From assembly GCA_031119205.1 (NCBI GenBank), contig JAVHYF010000001.1:1-64000 (forward strand): 64,000 nucleotides of DNA, read 5' to 3'. Positions 10,183-19,540 of this stretch are shown in pieces. Position 1 is the stretch's first letter, and every line of letters begins with the position of its first letter. The notes under the pieces were generated by a model. That model was not told where the DNA came from. It made no database searches and saw nothing but the letters and a program-made list of their open reading frames with translations. The stretch is from Moraxellaceae bacterium (lineage in GTDB: Bacteria > Pseudomonadota > Gammaproteobacteria > Burkholderiales > Rhodocyclaceae). A program made the translations under genes and the position numbers.

Positions 10183-11082
10183 TCAGGACTTCGCGGCGGT
10201 CTTCACCGGTGCCTTGGCAGGCGGCGGCGTGCCGGTCGGGTCGAACCACAGGCTGGCGTCGTTCAGCGGGGTCTCGGGCGGCAAGGTGGCGTTGTCCATA
10301 CGGATGACCTTGCGCGACTTCAGCTGGGTGCTTTCCACGAAGCTGCCGAAATACTTTTCGAACAATTCCTCGTACTTGCCGCTGGCCATCATGCGGCGCA
10401 GGCCGGTCTCGATGCGCTTGGCCAGTGCCGGGCCGTTGCCGGTCTGGCTGACCATGAAGTAGCGCGGCAGCGGATACACCAGCACCAGGCTGGGTTCCAG
10501 CACCAGGTCCGGCATGTCCTCGGCGGTCTTCAGGCTGGGCGCTGCCTCCCACGGGGCGCGGGCGAACATGTCGAAACGCTCTTCGTTGAGCATGCGCATC
10601 AGGCCCGGCGAGTAGTTGCCGCCTACGACCTTGAAGCCGGCCTCGCGCAGGATCTTGGTGTCCGGCCATTGCGAGCCCTGCCCGACCTTCAGGCGTTGCA
10701 GGTCTTCCAGCGAGTTCACGGCGGCGAATTTCGGCAGGTCCTGCTTGCGCACCAGCATCAGGCGCCAGCCCAGCAGACCGCGGTCCAGCGGAATGCGGAT
10801 GGGCAGCAGCTTCTTTTCGTCTTCGATGTTGGAGCCGCGGGTGATGACATGCAGCTCGCCGGTGTTGTCGACGATGGCGCTGATCGCACGCGGCGCAGCC
10901 ATCGGACTGGGCGTTTCGGCCAGCTCGTAGGCGCCCATCTCCTTCGTATGCTCCAGGGCCTCCTGCAGCATGTGTACGAAGTGCTTGGCTTCGTTCTTGT
11001 TGTAGATGAGCTTGATGTCCTCGGCCCGGACGGACACGGAGAACTGGGCGCAGAGCGCCACGAACAACAGCAGGGAACGCAT
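10183..11082 (-). CDS. Periplasmic binding protein (SBP family 3-like) paired with the chemoreceptor
   Basis: A 299-aa exported protein with signal peptide [20 protein letters not shown] and a type 2 periplasmic binding fold. The ATG at 11082 is preferred because AGGTGG lies 8 nt upstream; a GTG 12 nt further up is an alternative. It is a paralogue of the protein at 657-1568 (shared '[20 protein letters not shown]', '[13 protein letters not shown]' and '[16 protein letters not shown]' regions). No ABC permease is near. Directly upstream of a chemoreceptor gene, it most likely serves sensing. The C-terminal ~20 residues are Pro/Ala/Lys rich and dispensable-looking. Confidence 0.85.
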   Translation of the reverse strand: MRSLLLFVALCAQFSVSVRAEDIKLIYNKNEAKHFVHMLQEALEHTKEMGAYELAETPSPMAAPRAISAIVDNTGELHVITRGSNIEDEKKLLPIRIPLDRGLLGWRLMLVRKQDLPKFAAVNSLEDLQRLKVGQGSQWPDTKILREAGFKVVGGNYSPGLMRMLNEERFDMFARAPWEAAPSLKTAEDMPDLVLEPSLVLVYPLPRYFMVSQTGNGPALAKRIETGLRRMMASGKYEELFEKYFGSFVESTQLKSRKVIRMDNATLPPETPLNDASLWFDPTGTPPPAKAPVKTAAKS

Positions 11083-11148
11083 CGGAGACACCACCTGGCA
11101 AACGATTGACTTCGTCTGCAGGTAACGGGTTGTCCGACCAAACGTTTA

Positions 11149-11158
11149 GGGAATTCCC
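11149..11158. promoter_or_regulatory. Palindrome in the promoter region of the binding-protein/chemoreceptor operon
   Basis: GGGAATTCCC is a perfect 10-bp palindrome, extended imperfectly to TAGGGAATTCCCCTA. It lies about 70 bp upstream of the binding-protein start in the 229-bp gap before mltA. It could be an operator; no known regulator consensus is claimed. Confidence 0.3.
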
Positions 11159-11311
11159 CTAGAGAAATAACAACTTGCCACAAAACCGGCGCGTCGTTTC
11201 GTCAGACAAAACGCGGCCGGTTCTGCTCAACCATTCAGCAACGCGGTACACGTTGCCCTCCCCCGCAGCGGCGTCATCGCCAGGAGCCGCGACAACGCCA
11301 GCAATGCCCGT

Positions 11312-12583
11312 TCAGGGGTTGGCCGGCGGCGGCACTGCGCCACGCGGCCACAGCAGCCACATCTTGCCTTGCTGGCGCATGCGTCCGGCCTGTGCCCCGG
11401 CCTCGGCACCGAAGCCCCAGAAGAAGTCCGCCCGCACGCGACCACGGATGGCACCACCCGTGTCCTGCGCCATCACCAGGCGATTCATCTGGCCGCCCTC
11501 CGGCTTCGGGAAGCTGATGAACACCGGCGCGCCCAGCGGCACCGTGCGTGGGTCCACCGCGATCGCACGGCCTGCCGCCAGCGGCACGCCCAGCGAGCCC
11601 TTGGGCCCTTCGTTGCCTGCGGCCTCCTCGCGGAAGAACACGTAGCTGGGGTTGGCGTTGAGCAGCTCGGACTGGCGCGTCGGGTTGGCCTTCACCCAGT
11701 TCTTGAGGCCCTGCATGCTGGCCTGCTCCAGCTTCATCTCGCCCTTGTTGATCAGGTAGCGGCCGATGGAGATGTAGGGGTGGCCGTTCTGGTCGGCATA
11801 GGCCAGGCGCACCCGGCTACCGTCCGAAAACTCCGCCTGGCCCGAGCCCTGCACCTGCAGGAAGAAGAGCTCCACCGGGTCTTCCGCCCAGGCCAGCACC
11901 TTGGCCGGGAAGCGCTCGCCCTGCGCTTCGATCTGCTCGCGCGACCAGTACGGCAGCACCTTGCGGCCCTCCACGCGGCCACGCAGGCGCAGGCCCTTGG
12001 TTTCCGGGTACAGGCTGGCGATATCCAGGTTGAGCATGTCGTCCGGCACGCCGTACACCGGCGTGGTGAAGCGCGCGCTCTTCCAGCGGCTGGCGCGGAT
12101 CAAGGGCTCGTAGTAACCGGTGACCAGTCCCTCCTGCGTGCCATCGGCATTGACGATCTGCCAGGGCTGCAGGTGCGTCTCCATGAAGGCGCGGACGTTG
12201 GCCGTCAGCGGTTTGTCACCCAGCGCACGCGCCGCCTCGCAGCTCACGCTCCAGGCCTCGCGCGCTGCCGGCTCGCGGATCGCGCGGCAGGACGCCAGCA
12301 ACCCGCCCCAGGCCTGCGCCAGATCATCGCGTTGCCATTCCGGCAGCGCGGCCCAGTCGGCCGCCTGGAAGGCCGGCACCGCGGGTGGGGGCTCAGGCTT
12401 GGCGTCCGGCGTGCGCGGCTCCGGGCACACCGGTGCGGCCGCTACCGGCGGGCACTGCGCGGGCGCAACCGGCCCCGCCACCGGCGCGGTCGGTTGCGAT
12501 GGCGTGGCGGCACAACCGGCCAGCACGACGAGCGTGGCAAGCGCAGACAGGACAGACAGCGGCTTCCTGATTGGACAGATCAT
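11312..12583 (-). CDS. mltA: Membrane-bound lytic murein transglycosylase A
   Basis: A 423-aa outer-membrane lipoprotein that cleaves peptidoglycan glycan strands to 1,6-anhydro-muropeptides. The start at 12583 is chosen because it gives the lipoprotein signal ending LVVLAGC. A Pro-rich tether follows, then the MltA domain (about 120-330) and the C-terminal 3D domain with 'VDPRTVPLGAPVFISFP' and 'AQDTGGAIRGRVRADFFWG', which holds the Asp residues known to be needed for catalysis in this family. The length is slightly above E. coli MltA because of the tether. It is divergent from the 60-aa membrane protein gene at 12730. The released muropeptides are the type of substrate imported by the AmpG-like permease encoded at 21674. 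Confidence 0.97.
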   Translation of the reverse strand: MICPIRKPLSVLSALATLVVLAGCAATPSQPTAPVAGPVAPAQCPPVAAAPVCPEPRTPDAKPEPPPAVPAFQAADWAALPEWQRDDLAQAWGGLLASCRAIREPAAREAWSVSCEAARALGDKPLTANVRAFMETHLQPWQIVNADGTQEGLVTGYYEPLIRASRWKSARFTTPVYGVPDDMLNLDIASLYPETKGLRLRGRVEGRKVLPYWSREQIEAQGERFPAKVLAWAEDPVELFFLQVQGSGQAEFSDGSRVRLAYADQNGHPYISIGRYLINKGEMKLEQASMQGLKNWVKANPTRQSELLNANPSYVFFREEAAGNEGPKGSLGVPLAAGRAIAVDPRTVPLGAPVFISFPKPEGGQMNRLVMAQDTGGAIRGRVRADFFWGFGAEAGAQAGRMRQQGKMWLLWPRGAVPPPANP

Positions 12584-12729
12584 CGGCAGAGGTTCCCGGG
12601 GCAGACGGCTTGGATGAGGTCGGGTGAGATAGCGGGCACTGGCTGGAGTTCCTGCAAGAGCCGCAGCGCACACGCTGGCGGAAGCGCGAAAGTATACTGG
12701 CGGTCTCTGCTTCCAGCCCGCACCGTCTC

Positions 12730-12912
12730 ATGTGGATCCTGCTTCTCGAAGCCCTCGTCGCGCTCAGCCTGCTGTTCGCCATCGTGTGGGCCAGCAAGCC
12801 GCGCAAGCAGCCCCCTGCCGCGCCCGCCCGCAAGCCCGACGTCACCCCCGCAGCCAACACCGCCGACTCCACGACTGATTCCCGGACCACCTCCAACGAT
12901 GAGCCCCGCTGA
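12730..12912 (+). CDS. Small single-pass membrane protein, unknown function
   Basis: A 60-aa protein: one N-terminal transmembrane helix (WILLLEALVALSLLFAIVWA) followed by a Lys/Pro/Ala- and Ser/Thr-rich cytoplasmic-looking tail. Its last 14 bases overlap the first codons of the DUF815 gene (ATGAGCCCCGCTGA), typical of translational coupling, and this supports it being real. No family is recognised. Composition matches the neighbours. Confidence 0.65.
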   Translation: MWILLLEALVALSLLFAIVWASKPRKQPPAAPARKPDVTPAANTADSTTDSRTTSNDEPR

Positions 12913-13768
12913 TCTCGACCGCCTGATCGCCCGCGCCGAGCACGTGCTCGCGCGCTTCGAAGCCACCCTGCCGCCGGCCCCGCCAGAGCCGGACTGGAAG
13001 GCCCACGCCCACCGCTGGCGCACCCGCAACGGCCGCGGCTGGCTGGAGCCCATCCACAAGCTGCAGGGCATCCGCCCCGCCGACCTGCAGGACGTGGACG
13101 CGCAGAAAGCGCGCATCGACGCCAATACCCGCCAGTTCATCGAAGGCCGCCGCGCCAACAACGTGCTGCTCACCGGTGCCCGCGGCACCGGCAAGAGCTC
13201 GCTGATCCGCGCCATGCTGACGGAATACGCCCCGCGCGGCCTGCGCGTCATCGAGGTGGACAAGAGCGACCTCATCGACCTCGCGCATATCGTGGACCTG
13301 GTGACCACGCGGAGCGAGCGCTTCATCATCTTCTGCGACGACCTCTCCTTCGACGAAGGCGAGCCCGGCTACAAGGCCCTCAAGAGCGTGCTCGACGGCT
13401 CCTTCGCCGCGGTGCCGGACAACGTGCTGATCTACGCCACCAGCAACCGCCGTCACCTGCTGCCCGAGTACTTCGACGAGAACGCGCGCACCAAGTACGT
13501 CGGCGACGAGATCCACCCCGCCGAAGTGGTGGAAGAGAAGATCAGCCTGTCCGAACGCTTCGGCCTGTGGGTGAGCTTCTACCCCTTCAGCCAGGACGAA
13601 TACCTCAGCATCGTGCAGCACTGGCTGCGCGAGTTCGGCGTCGCGCTGACCGACTGGGAAACACTGCGACAGGAATCGCTGCAGTGGTCGTTGATGCGCG
13701 GTTCGCGCAGCGGGCGCGTGGCCTGGCAGTTCGCGCGGGACTGCGCGGGGCGTTTGGGGGACGCGTGA
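12899..13768 (+). CDS. DUF815 family AAA-type ATP-binding protein
   Basis: A 289-aa cytoplasmic P-loop ATPase of the DUF815 group. Walker A is GARGTGKSS at about residues 97-105, Walker B-like is 'RFIIFCDDLSF', and a sensor-like 'NVLIYATSNRRHLLPE' follows. The N-terminal ~70 residues are a family-specific helical region. The biological substrate is unknown. The start overlaps the small membrane protein gene, and the stop overlaps the GTG of the GNAT gene (GTGA), so the three are probably co-translated. Confidence 0.92.
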   Translation: MSPADLDRLIARAEHVLARFEATLPPAPPEPDWKAHAHRWRTRNGRGWLEPIHKLQGIRPADLQDVDAQKARIDANTRQFIEGRRANNVLLTGARGTGKSSLIRAMLTEYAPRGLRVIEVDKSDLIDLAHIVDLVTTRSERFIIFCDDLSFDEGEPGYKALKSVLDGSFAAVPDNVLIYATSNRRHLLPEYFDENARTKYVGDEIHPAEVVEEKISLSERFGLWVSFYPFSQDEYLSIVQHWLREFGVALTDWETLRQESLQWSLMRGSRSGRVAWQFARDCAGRLGDA

Positions 13769-14202
13769 GCATCCGGATCCGTCCGATGCGTACCACGGAC
13801 CACGCGGCACTCCTCGCACTGTGGCAATCCACGCCCGGCGTGTCCGTGCGTGACGCCGACGGCTATGAAGCGGTGAGTCGCTACCTCGACCGCAACCCCG
13901 GCCTGAGCTTCGTCGCCGAGGATGACGGCCGCATCGTCGGCGGCATCATGGCCGGGCACGATGGCCGGCGCGGCTACCTGCAGCACCTGCTGGTGGCGGA
14001 GTCGCATCGCGGCCAGGGCATCGGCCGGCAACTGGTGGAGCGCTGCACCGCGCAGCTCGCTGCACTGGGCATCCACAAGAGCCACATCGACGTGCTGAGC
14101 GGCAACGAGCCCGCCCTGCAGTTCTGGCAGGCGATGGGCTGGCAGGTACGCAGCGACATCCAGCGCCTGTCCTTCATTGCAGGAGGTGGCAGCAATGTCT
14201 GA
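13765..14202 (+). CDS. GNAT family N-acetyltransferase
   Basis: A 145-aa acetyl-CoA-dependent acetyltransferase. The acetyl-CoA-binding motif A is clear as 'LQHLLVAESHRGQGIGRQLV' (Q/R-x-x-G-x-G/A form), with a C-terminal 'NEPALQFWQAMGW' typical of RimI/YpeA-like members. The start is GTG at 13765, overlapping the DUF815 stop by four bases. The substrate is not predictable. The next gene starts within its last codons. Confidence 0.9.
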   Translation: MSIRIRPMRTTDHAALLALWQSTPGVSVRDADGYEAVSRYLDRNPGLSFVAEDDGRIVGGIMAGHDGRRGYLQHLLVAESHRGQGIGRQLVERCTAQLAALGIHKSHIDVLSGNEPALQFWQAMGWQVRSDIQRLSFIAGGGSNV

Positions 14203-14935
14203 GCAGAAGTTGGCTGAACTGACACTGACTGCAGCAGAACTCACCGGCCGGGCCAGCACGCACGTGCTGCGCTTCGACCCGCCCGGCTTCACCGCCCACC
14301 CGGTCGCCGCCACCGCCTTCCTCGCCATGCGCGCGGAGGCCGCGAAATCCGGCATCGACCTCACCGTCGCCAGCGCCTTCCGCGACTTCGACGGCCAGCT
14401 CGCCATCTGGAACCGCAAGTTCCGCGGCGAACGCGTGCTGTACGCCGCCGACGGCAGCGTGCTGGATCACGCCAACCTCGACGAACCCGCACTTATCGCC
14501 GCCATCCTCGAATGGTCCGCCCTGCCCGGCGCCAGCCGCCACCACTGGGGCAGCGAGTTCGACGTGCACGACCGCGCCGCGCAGCCACCCGACTACAAGC
14601 TGCGCCTGATGCCGGATGAGTACGAGGCCGGCGGCGTGTTCGCCACGCTCACGCAATGGCTGGATGCCAACATGGCGCGCTATGGCTTCTTCCGCCCCTA
14701 CGACGCCGAGCGCGGCGGCATCCACGCCGAACCCTGGCACCTCAGCTTCGCGCCGGTCTCCGTGCCCGCACTCGCCGCGATGAGCGTTGCCGTGCTCGAC
14801 ACCGCGCTCGACGACAGCGTGCTGGGCCTCGCCACCGTGCGCGAGGCACTGCCCGGCATCTACGCCCGCCAGGTCTGCCTGGTAGCCGACGCCCCCGCGC
14901 AACTCATCCACACCGCTCCCAACGGACTCGCCTGA
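14195..14935 (+). CDS. M15 family (VanY-type) D-alanyl-D-alanine carboxypeptidase
   Basis: A 246-aa predicted zinc peptidase of the LAS/M15B family, which trims D-Ala from peptidoglycan peptides. Metal-site motifs: '[13 protein letters not shown]' (His and Asp ligands) and 'EPWHLSF' (catalytic Glu region and His ligand). '[16 protein letters not shown]' matches the family substrate-pocket region. The ATG at 14195 has AGGAGGT 7 nt upstream, so it is preferred over an in-frame TTG at 14177. No signal peptide is evident, which is unusual for an enzyme acting on the wall and suggests a cytoplasmic or recycling role, or export by another route. It overlaps the next gene (TGATG). Confidence 0.88.
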   Translation: MSEQKLAELTLTAAELTGRASTHVLRFDPPGFTAHPVAATAFLAMRAEAAKSGIDLTVASAFRDFDGQLAIWNRKFRGERVLYAADGSVLDHANLDEPALIAAILEWSALPGASRHHWGSEFDVHDRAAQPPDYKLRLMPDEYEAGGVFATLTQWLDANMARYGFFRPYDAERGGIHAEPWHLSFAPVSVPALAAMSVAVLDTALDDSVLGLATVREALPGIYARQVCLVADAPAQLIHTAPNGLA

Positions 14936-15873
14936 TGGTCAAGAAAGTCGAAGTCGCAGCCGCCGTCATCACCCGCCCCGACGGCAGCTTCCTGCTCGGC
15001 CAGCGCGCGCCCGGCGCCATCTACGAGGGCTACTGGGAATTCCCCGGCGGCAAGGTGGAGCCCGGCGAAACCCCGCGCGATGCCGTAGTGCGCGAACTGC
15101 AAGAAGAACTCGGCATCACCGTGCACGCCGCTTGGCCCTGGCTGATGCGCGAGCATCACTACGAACACGCCCACGTCCGCCTGCATTTCTTCGAGATCCC
15201 GCACTGGAGTGGCGACATCGCCGACCACGTGCACAGCAAGCTGGTGTGGACACAGCCCGGCAAGCTCGACGTCTCACCCATGCTCCCCGCCAACGGCCCC
15301 ATCCTCAAAGGCCTGTCGCTACCGCGCCTGATGGGCGTCACGCAGGCGCATGTCTTGGGTGTGGACGTGCAGCTACAAGCACTCGACGCAGCCCTGTCAC
15401 GCGGCCTGCGCCTGGTGCAACTGCGCGAACGTGAACTGCCCGCCGACCAGCGTCTCGCCTTCGCGCAACAGGTGCTGTCGCGCTGCAAGGCCGCGGGTGC
15501 GGTGCTGGTGATCAACGACGACATCCCGCTCGCCGCGCAGATCGGTGCTGACGGCGTGCATCTGCCCGCGCATCGTCTCGCCGCACTCGACGCACGTCCG
15601 GACTTCGGGTGGGTGGGCGCGTCCTGCCACACGCGGGAGGAACTGGAGCGCGTCGCCGCGCTGGGGCTGGACTACGCGGTGCTGGGGCCGGTGGCAGCGA
15701 CGGTGACGCACCCAGATGCGCAGCCGTTGGGCTGGGACGCGTTCAGTGCAATGACTCAGGAATTGCCGATGCCGGTGTTCGCGATCGGCGGTTTGTCTGC
15801 CGCCGATGACGCTACCGCGCGTGCAGCGGGGGCTCATGGGGTGGCGGCTATCAGGAGTGTGTGGGGCGGCTAA
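14935..15873 (+). CDS. Nudix hydrolase - thiamine phosphate synthase-like fusion
   Basis: A 312-aa two-domain protein. Residues ~1-130 are a MutT-like Nudix domain with a complete Nudix box ([14 protein letters not shown] followed by RELQEELGI), predicted to sanitise 8-oxo-dGTP or similar. Residues ~140-312 are a ThiE/TenI-like TIM barrel ('[17 protein letters not shown]', '[19 protein letters not shown]', '[17 protein letters not shown]', 'FAIGGLS'). The arrangement is a recurrent fusion in beta- and gammaproteobacteria. No other thi genes are here, so true thiamine phosphate synthesis is uncertain. The ATG overlaps the preceding stop. Confidence 0.93.
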   Translation: MVKKVEVAAAVITRPDGSFLLGQRAPGAIYEGYWEFPGGKVEPGETPRDAVVRELQEELGITVHAAWPWLMREHHYEHAHVRLHFFEIPHWSGDIADHVHSKLVWTQPGKLDVSPMLPANGPILKGLSLPRLMGVTQAHVLGVDVQLQALDAALSRGLRLVQLRERELPADQRLAFAQQVLSRCKAAGAVLVINDDIPLAAQIGADGVHLPAHRLAALDARPDFGWVGASCHTREELERVAALGLDYAVLGPVAATVTHPDAQPLGWDAFSAMTQELPMPVFAIGGLSAADDATARAAGAHGVAAIRSVWGG

Positions 15874-15948
15874 GCGCACTCCGTCGCGTATCCCGCACGG
15901 CCCGTCGAACGACCACGAAACACCCGTCGCCCCTGCGAGGGCAGGGGC

Positions 15949-16113
15949 CCAGTGTCGTTGCTTTTCTGTGGAGTGGTTCTGCCGGCTCCCGCCGTAGAGT
16001 CCGTGCTTCATCTCGAAGCCGCGCCGGGGCGAGCTCCCGGCCAAGCGCAACTCGTGACCACCGCACTCGCGGCGGGAGCCGGCAGAACCACAAGGCAAAG
16101 ACAACGACACTGG
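15949..16113. repeat. Long palindromic intergenic repeat (MITE/REP-like)
   Basis: This 371-bp gene-free stretch (15874-16244) is largely an inverted repeat. The left arm 15949-15992 and right arm 16071-16113 share CCAGTGTCGTTG (12 bp) at the outer end and TGGTTCTGCCGGCTCCCGCC (20 bp) at the inner end as exact inverted matches, with a short variable piece between them and a ~78-bp centre. Outside the arms are 'CCCCTGCGAGGGCAGGGG' and 'TGGATTCCCGC...GGGAATGACG', which resemble dispersed intergenic repeats of many proteobacteria. No transposase and no clear target duplication is seen. Probably a non-autonomous dispersed element. Confidence 0.75.
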
Positions 16114-16244
16114 ATTCCCGCTTTGCGAGCTTTCGGCATTCGCCGAAATGCCTGCTTACCCCTCTGCTCGGGAATGACGAGAAGTTTCTGGTTGCTCGGC
16201 GGGTTGTACCCCAAGCGGGCGGCTCGGCCAGAAGGCGAGCAGGC

Positions 16245-17687
16245 CTACATCAACAGCAGAGCCGCCAGCCCCAGGAAGATGAAGAAGCCACCGGAGTCGG
16301 TGCACGCAGTAATAAGCACCGACGAGCCCAGTGCCGGGTCGCGGCCAGCGCGCATCATGGCGAAGGGGATCATCACCCCCATCGATGCGGCTAGCATCAG
16401 GTTCAGCGTGGTGGCGATGGTCATCACCGCGCCCAGCTCCCAGTTGCCGTAGAGCAGCCAGGCGGCCACGCCGAGCACGCCGCCCCACACCAGTCCGTTG
16501 ATCATCGCCACGCCCATTTCCTTGCGCAGCAACTGCTTGAGCATGTCGGGGCGCACGGCGTCCATGGCGATGGCGCGCACGATCATGGTGATCGTCTGGT
16601 TGCCGGAGTTGCCGCCGATGCCGGCGATGATGGGCATCAGGGTAGCGAGCGCCACCAGCTTCTCGATGGAGTCCTCGAAGAGGCCGATGACCCGCGAGGC
16701 GACGAAGGCGGTGACGAGGTTGATGGCCAGCCAGCGCCAGCGGTTGCGCACCGAGTCGATGACCGGCGCGAAGATGTCTTCCTCTTCTTTCAGGCCGGCC
16801 TGGTTGAGCAGTTCGACTTCCGACTGCTCGCGGATGAAGTCCACCACCGAGGCCACCGTCACCCGGCCCACCAGCGAACGGTCGCGGTTGATGACCGGCG
16901 CGGACACCAGGTCGTAACGCTCGAAGGCGTGCGCAGCGTCCTCGGCACTGTCGGCCGGATGCAGGCTCAGCATGTCGGTGAGCATCACGTCGCCCACCGT
17001 CGCCTCCAGGTCGTTGATCAGCATGGTGCCCAGCGGCAGCACGCCGCGCAGGCGTTCCTCGCGGTCGATCACGAAGAGCTGGTCGGTGTGGTCGGGCAGT
17101 TCGTCGAAGCGGCGCAGGTAGCGCATCACCACTTCCAGCGTGACGTCCTCCCGCACGGTCACCATGTCGAAGTCCATCAAGGCTCCGACGGCATCGTCGG
17201 GGTAGGACATGGCGGCGCGCAGCTGTTCGCGCTCGTCGGCGTCCATGCCGAGGTACACGTCCTCGATGACGTCCTTCGGCAGGTCGGGCGCGAGGTCAGC
17301 CAGCTCGTCGGCGTCGAGCTGTTCGGCGGCGGCCACCAGCTCGGCGTTGTTCATCGTCTCGATGAGCGTCTCGCGCACCGCGTCCGACACTTCGAGCAGG
17401 ATCTCGCCGTCGTTCTCGCCGCGCACCAGGTCCCAGATGAACAGGCGGTCGTCCAGCGGCAGGGCTTCGAGGATGTAGGCGATGTCAGCCGCGTGCAGCG
17501 ACATGAGCTTCTTGCTCATGCGCGCGATGTTCTGCTTGTGCACCAGGCCTTCGACGATGTCGTGCTTCGGCCCGCTCTGACGATGCACCAGGGCCTCTTC
17601 CACCTTCTGACTGCCGAGCAACGCCTGCACTTCCCGCAGGGTGTGCTGGATGTCATCGCTGCGCTGGAGGTGTTCGGCCTGGCTCAT
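16245..17687 (-). CDS. mgtE: Magnesium transporter MgtE
   Basis: A 480-aa Mg2+ channel/transporter of the inner membrane. Domain order: N-terminal helical superfamily domain (about 30-130), two CBS domains (about 135-260, 'PDDAVGALMDFDMVTV', 'LPLGTMLINDLEATVGDVM') that gate the pore by sensing cytosolic Mg2+, a connecting helix, and five transmembrane helices from ~290 with the selectivity motif 'AGIGGNSGNQTITMIVRAIA'. The ATG at 17687 (MSQAEHLQRSDD) with GAAGGGA upstream is preferred to an in-frame extension of 13 residues. It lies downstream of mtgA on the same strand. Confidence 0.96.
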   Translation of the reverse strand: MSQAEHLQRSDDIQHTLREVQALLGSQKVEEALVHRQSGPKHDIVEGLVHKQNIARMSKKLMSLHAADIAYILEALPLDDRLFIWDLVRGENDGEILLEVSDAVRETLIETMNNAELVAAAEQLDADELADLAPDLPKDVIEDVYLGMDADEREQLRAAMSYPDDAVGALMDFDMVTVREDVTLEVVMRYLRRFDELPDHTDQLFVIDREERLRGVLPLGTMLINDLEATVGDVMLTDMLSLHPADSAEDAAHAFERYDLVSAPVINRDRSLVGRVTVASVVDFIREQSEVELLNQAGLKEEEDIFAPVIDSVRNRWRWLAINLVTAFVASRVIGLFEDSIEKLVALATLMPIIAGIGGNSGNQTITMIVRAIAMDAVRPDMLKQLLRKEMGVAMINGLVWGGVLGVAAWLLYGNWELGAVMTIATTLNLMLAASMGVMIPFAMMRAGRDPALGSSVLITACTDSGGFFIFLGLAALLLM

Positions 17688-17856
17688 GAAAAAGCGATTC
17701 CCTTCGTCGGGCTTGCTGCGGTGCAAGGCCCGAGTGTAGCTGCAAAGTTGTGACAGTCAGGCGTAACGCCGCCCTGCCTGTGACGCGCGGCGTGGCGGTG
17801 CCGCGACGCATGGCTCGCGAGCCCGGTTCCGGCCCGGGTGCTACCCCTAACGCGGC

Positions 17857-18549
17857 TCAGGGAATTTCGGAGTACCGCATGCGCGATTCGATGCGAGCGG
17901 CATGGGCGGCAAGACGCGGGCCGAAGCTCTTCTCGTATCGCCGCGGGTTGGGCAGCATCACCGCCAGCCGCGCTGCCTGGGCGGGGCCCAGCCCTGCGGC
18001 CGAGGTGTTGTAGTAGCGCCTTGCAGCGGCCTCGGCACCGAAGACGCCGTTGCCCCACTCCACCACGTTGAGATACACCTCGAGGATGCGGCGCTTGTCC
18101 CATAGGGCCTCGATCATCAGCGTGATGATGGCTTCCTCGGCCTTGCGCACGTAGCTGCGCGCCGGGGTGAGGAACAGGTTCTTGGCCAGTTGCTGGCTGA
18201 TGGTGGAGCCACCGCGCACCGGCTTGCCCTTCTTCTGGTTCTTCTCGATGGCCTTCTGGATGCCTTCCCAGTCGAAGCCCTCGTGGTCGACGAACTTGTC
18301 GTCCTCGGCAGCGATGACCGCGCGCTTGAGATGCGGCGAGATGCGCGAGTAATCCACCCAGGTGTAGCGCAGCGTGGCCTTCGGGTCCTTCTCGCGCAGT
18401 TCGGACAGGCGGATGTCCATGAAACTGGTTTCGCCCGGCGGCATCCACTTCCACCACAGCACATGGCCGAGCAGCCACAGGTGGTAAGCAAGCACCAGGA
18501 GGACGAGGCCCAGCAGGATGCGGCGGACCCAGGAACCGGCTTTCTTCAT
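17857..18549 (-). CDS. mtgA: Monofunctional biosynthetic peptidoglycan transglycosylase
   Basis: A 230-aa GT51 glycosyltransferase that polymerises lipid II into glycan strands. One N-terminal membrane anchor (ILLGLVLLVLAYHLWLLGHV) precedes the catalytic domain with 'IAAEDDKFVDHEGFDWEG' (catalytic Glu), 'RGGSTISQQLAKNLFL' and 'RKAEEAIITLMIE'. The start at 18549 (MKKAGSW) is chosen from the membrane-anchor position. In many betaproteobacteria mtgA follows aroE; here no aroE is present. Confidence 0.96.
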   Translation of the reverse strand: MKKAGSWVRRILLGLVLLVLAYHLWLLGHVLWWKWMPPGETSFMDIRLSELREKDPKATLRYTWVDYSRISPHLKRAVIAAEDDKFVDHEGFDWEGIQKAIEKNQKKGKPVRGGSTISQQLAKNLFLTPARSYVRKAEEAIITLMIEALWDKRRILEVYLNVVEWGNGVFGAEAAARRYYNTSAAGLGPAQAARLAVMLPNPRRYEKSFGPRLAAHAARIESRMRYSEIP

Positions 18550-18788
18550 GGCGCAGGATGGCGGCGATACGTTGGCAAGGCCGCGAGCTTGGCAGACGGC
18601 GGGGGCCGCTTCAAGCCTGCGCCACTGCAAGATTGCGCCGCATGTAAGGCTAAGCCCTGATGCGGTTCCCGCCGGACGGCGTGACACAGTTGCGCCTTAT
18701 TTGTTCGCTGCTTGGCAAAATGCGCCCTGTTCGTTGCGGCAATGCCATCTGCCAGTCACGAACGACACCGATACAGCCGAGCCGCAGC

Positions 18789-19520
18789 ATGAATACCGCC
18801 ATCGCATCCGCAGCAGCCAGCGTCACCGCCAAGCCCACCGCCGTGAAGGCCGTCTACGACCGCCTGCGCAGCGACATCATCCACAGCCTGCTGGCACCGG
18901 GCGAGAAGCTCGCCATCGATGAAATGGCCGCGCGATACCGCATCGGCGTGAATCCGGTACGCGAGGCGCTCAACCGCCTGTCCAGCGAGAACTTCGTGGA
19001 ACACCGCGAGCAACGCGGCTTCTACGTGCGGCCGGCCAGCCTGCGCGAATTCCGCGAGCTGGTGCAGGCACGCTGCCTGGTGGACTGCCAGGCGCTGGAG
19101 CAGGCGGTGAGCAATGCCAGCCCGGCCTGGGAAGCGGCGCTGCTCGCCGCGCATGCCGCCCTGCTGGCGGCCGACCGCGGCACCGGCATGGACGAAGCCG
19201 GTCGCCAGTGGGAAGCCCTGCACTGCAACTTCCACCACGCCCTGATCGGCGCGGCCGGCTCCACATGGCTGCGTCGCCTGTCCGACGAGCTGATGCATCA
19301 GGCTGGTCGCTACCGCTTCCTCGGCGATGCGCACAGCGAGTCCCAGCGCAACACCCCGGACGAACACCGCGCCATCATGGACGCGGCACTGGCGCGCGAC
19401 GCCGCGCTGGCCAGCCGACTGCTGCGGGAGCACTTCAGCCGCACGCTGATGCTGCTGGAAGCCCGCTTCGGCAACGCCAGCCAGGTGGTGGTGAACGGCA
19501 TCGTCGTCAGCGCCGACTGA
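18789..19520 (+). CDS. GntR family (FCD domain) transcriptional regulator
   Basis: A 243-aa DNA-binding protein. The winged helix at about 20-85 contains 'YDRLRSDIIHSLLAPGEKL' and 'RIGVNPVREALNRLSSENFV'; the all-helical FCD ligand-binding domain follows ('FRELVQARCLVDCQALEQAV', 'HCNFHHALIGAAGS' and 'EHRAIMDAALARDAALA', with metal-binding His candidates). The start at 18789 is chosen over an upstream extension because it begins just before the domain. No obvious regulated operon is adjacent, so its target and effector are unknown. It is divergent from mtgA. Confidence 0.92.
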   Translation: MNTAIASAAASVTAKPTAVKAVYDRLRSDIIHSLLAPGEKLAIDEMAARYRIGVNPVREALNRLSSENFVEHREQRGFYVRPASLREFRELVQARCLVDCQALEQAVSNASPAWEAALLAAHAALLAADRGTGMDEAGRQWEALHCNFHHALIGAAGSTWLRRLSDELMHQAGRYRFLGDAHSESQRNTPDEHRAIMDAALARDAALASRLLREHFSRTLMLLEARFGNASQVVVNGIVVSAD

Positions 19521-19540
19521 GGCCGTACAGACGCGAGGAA

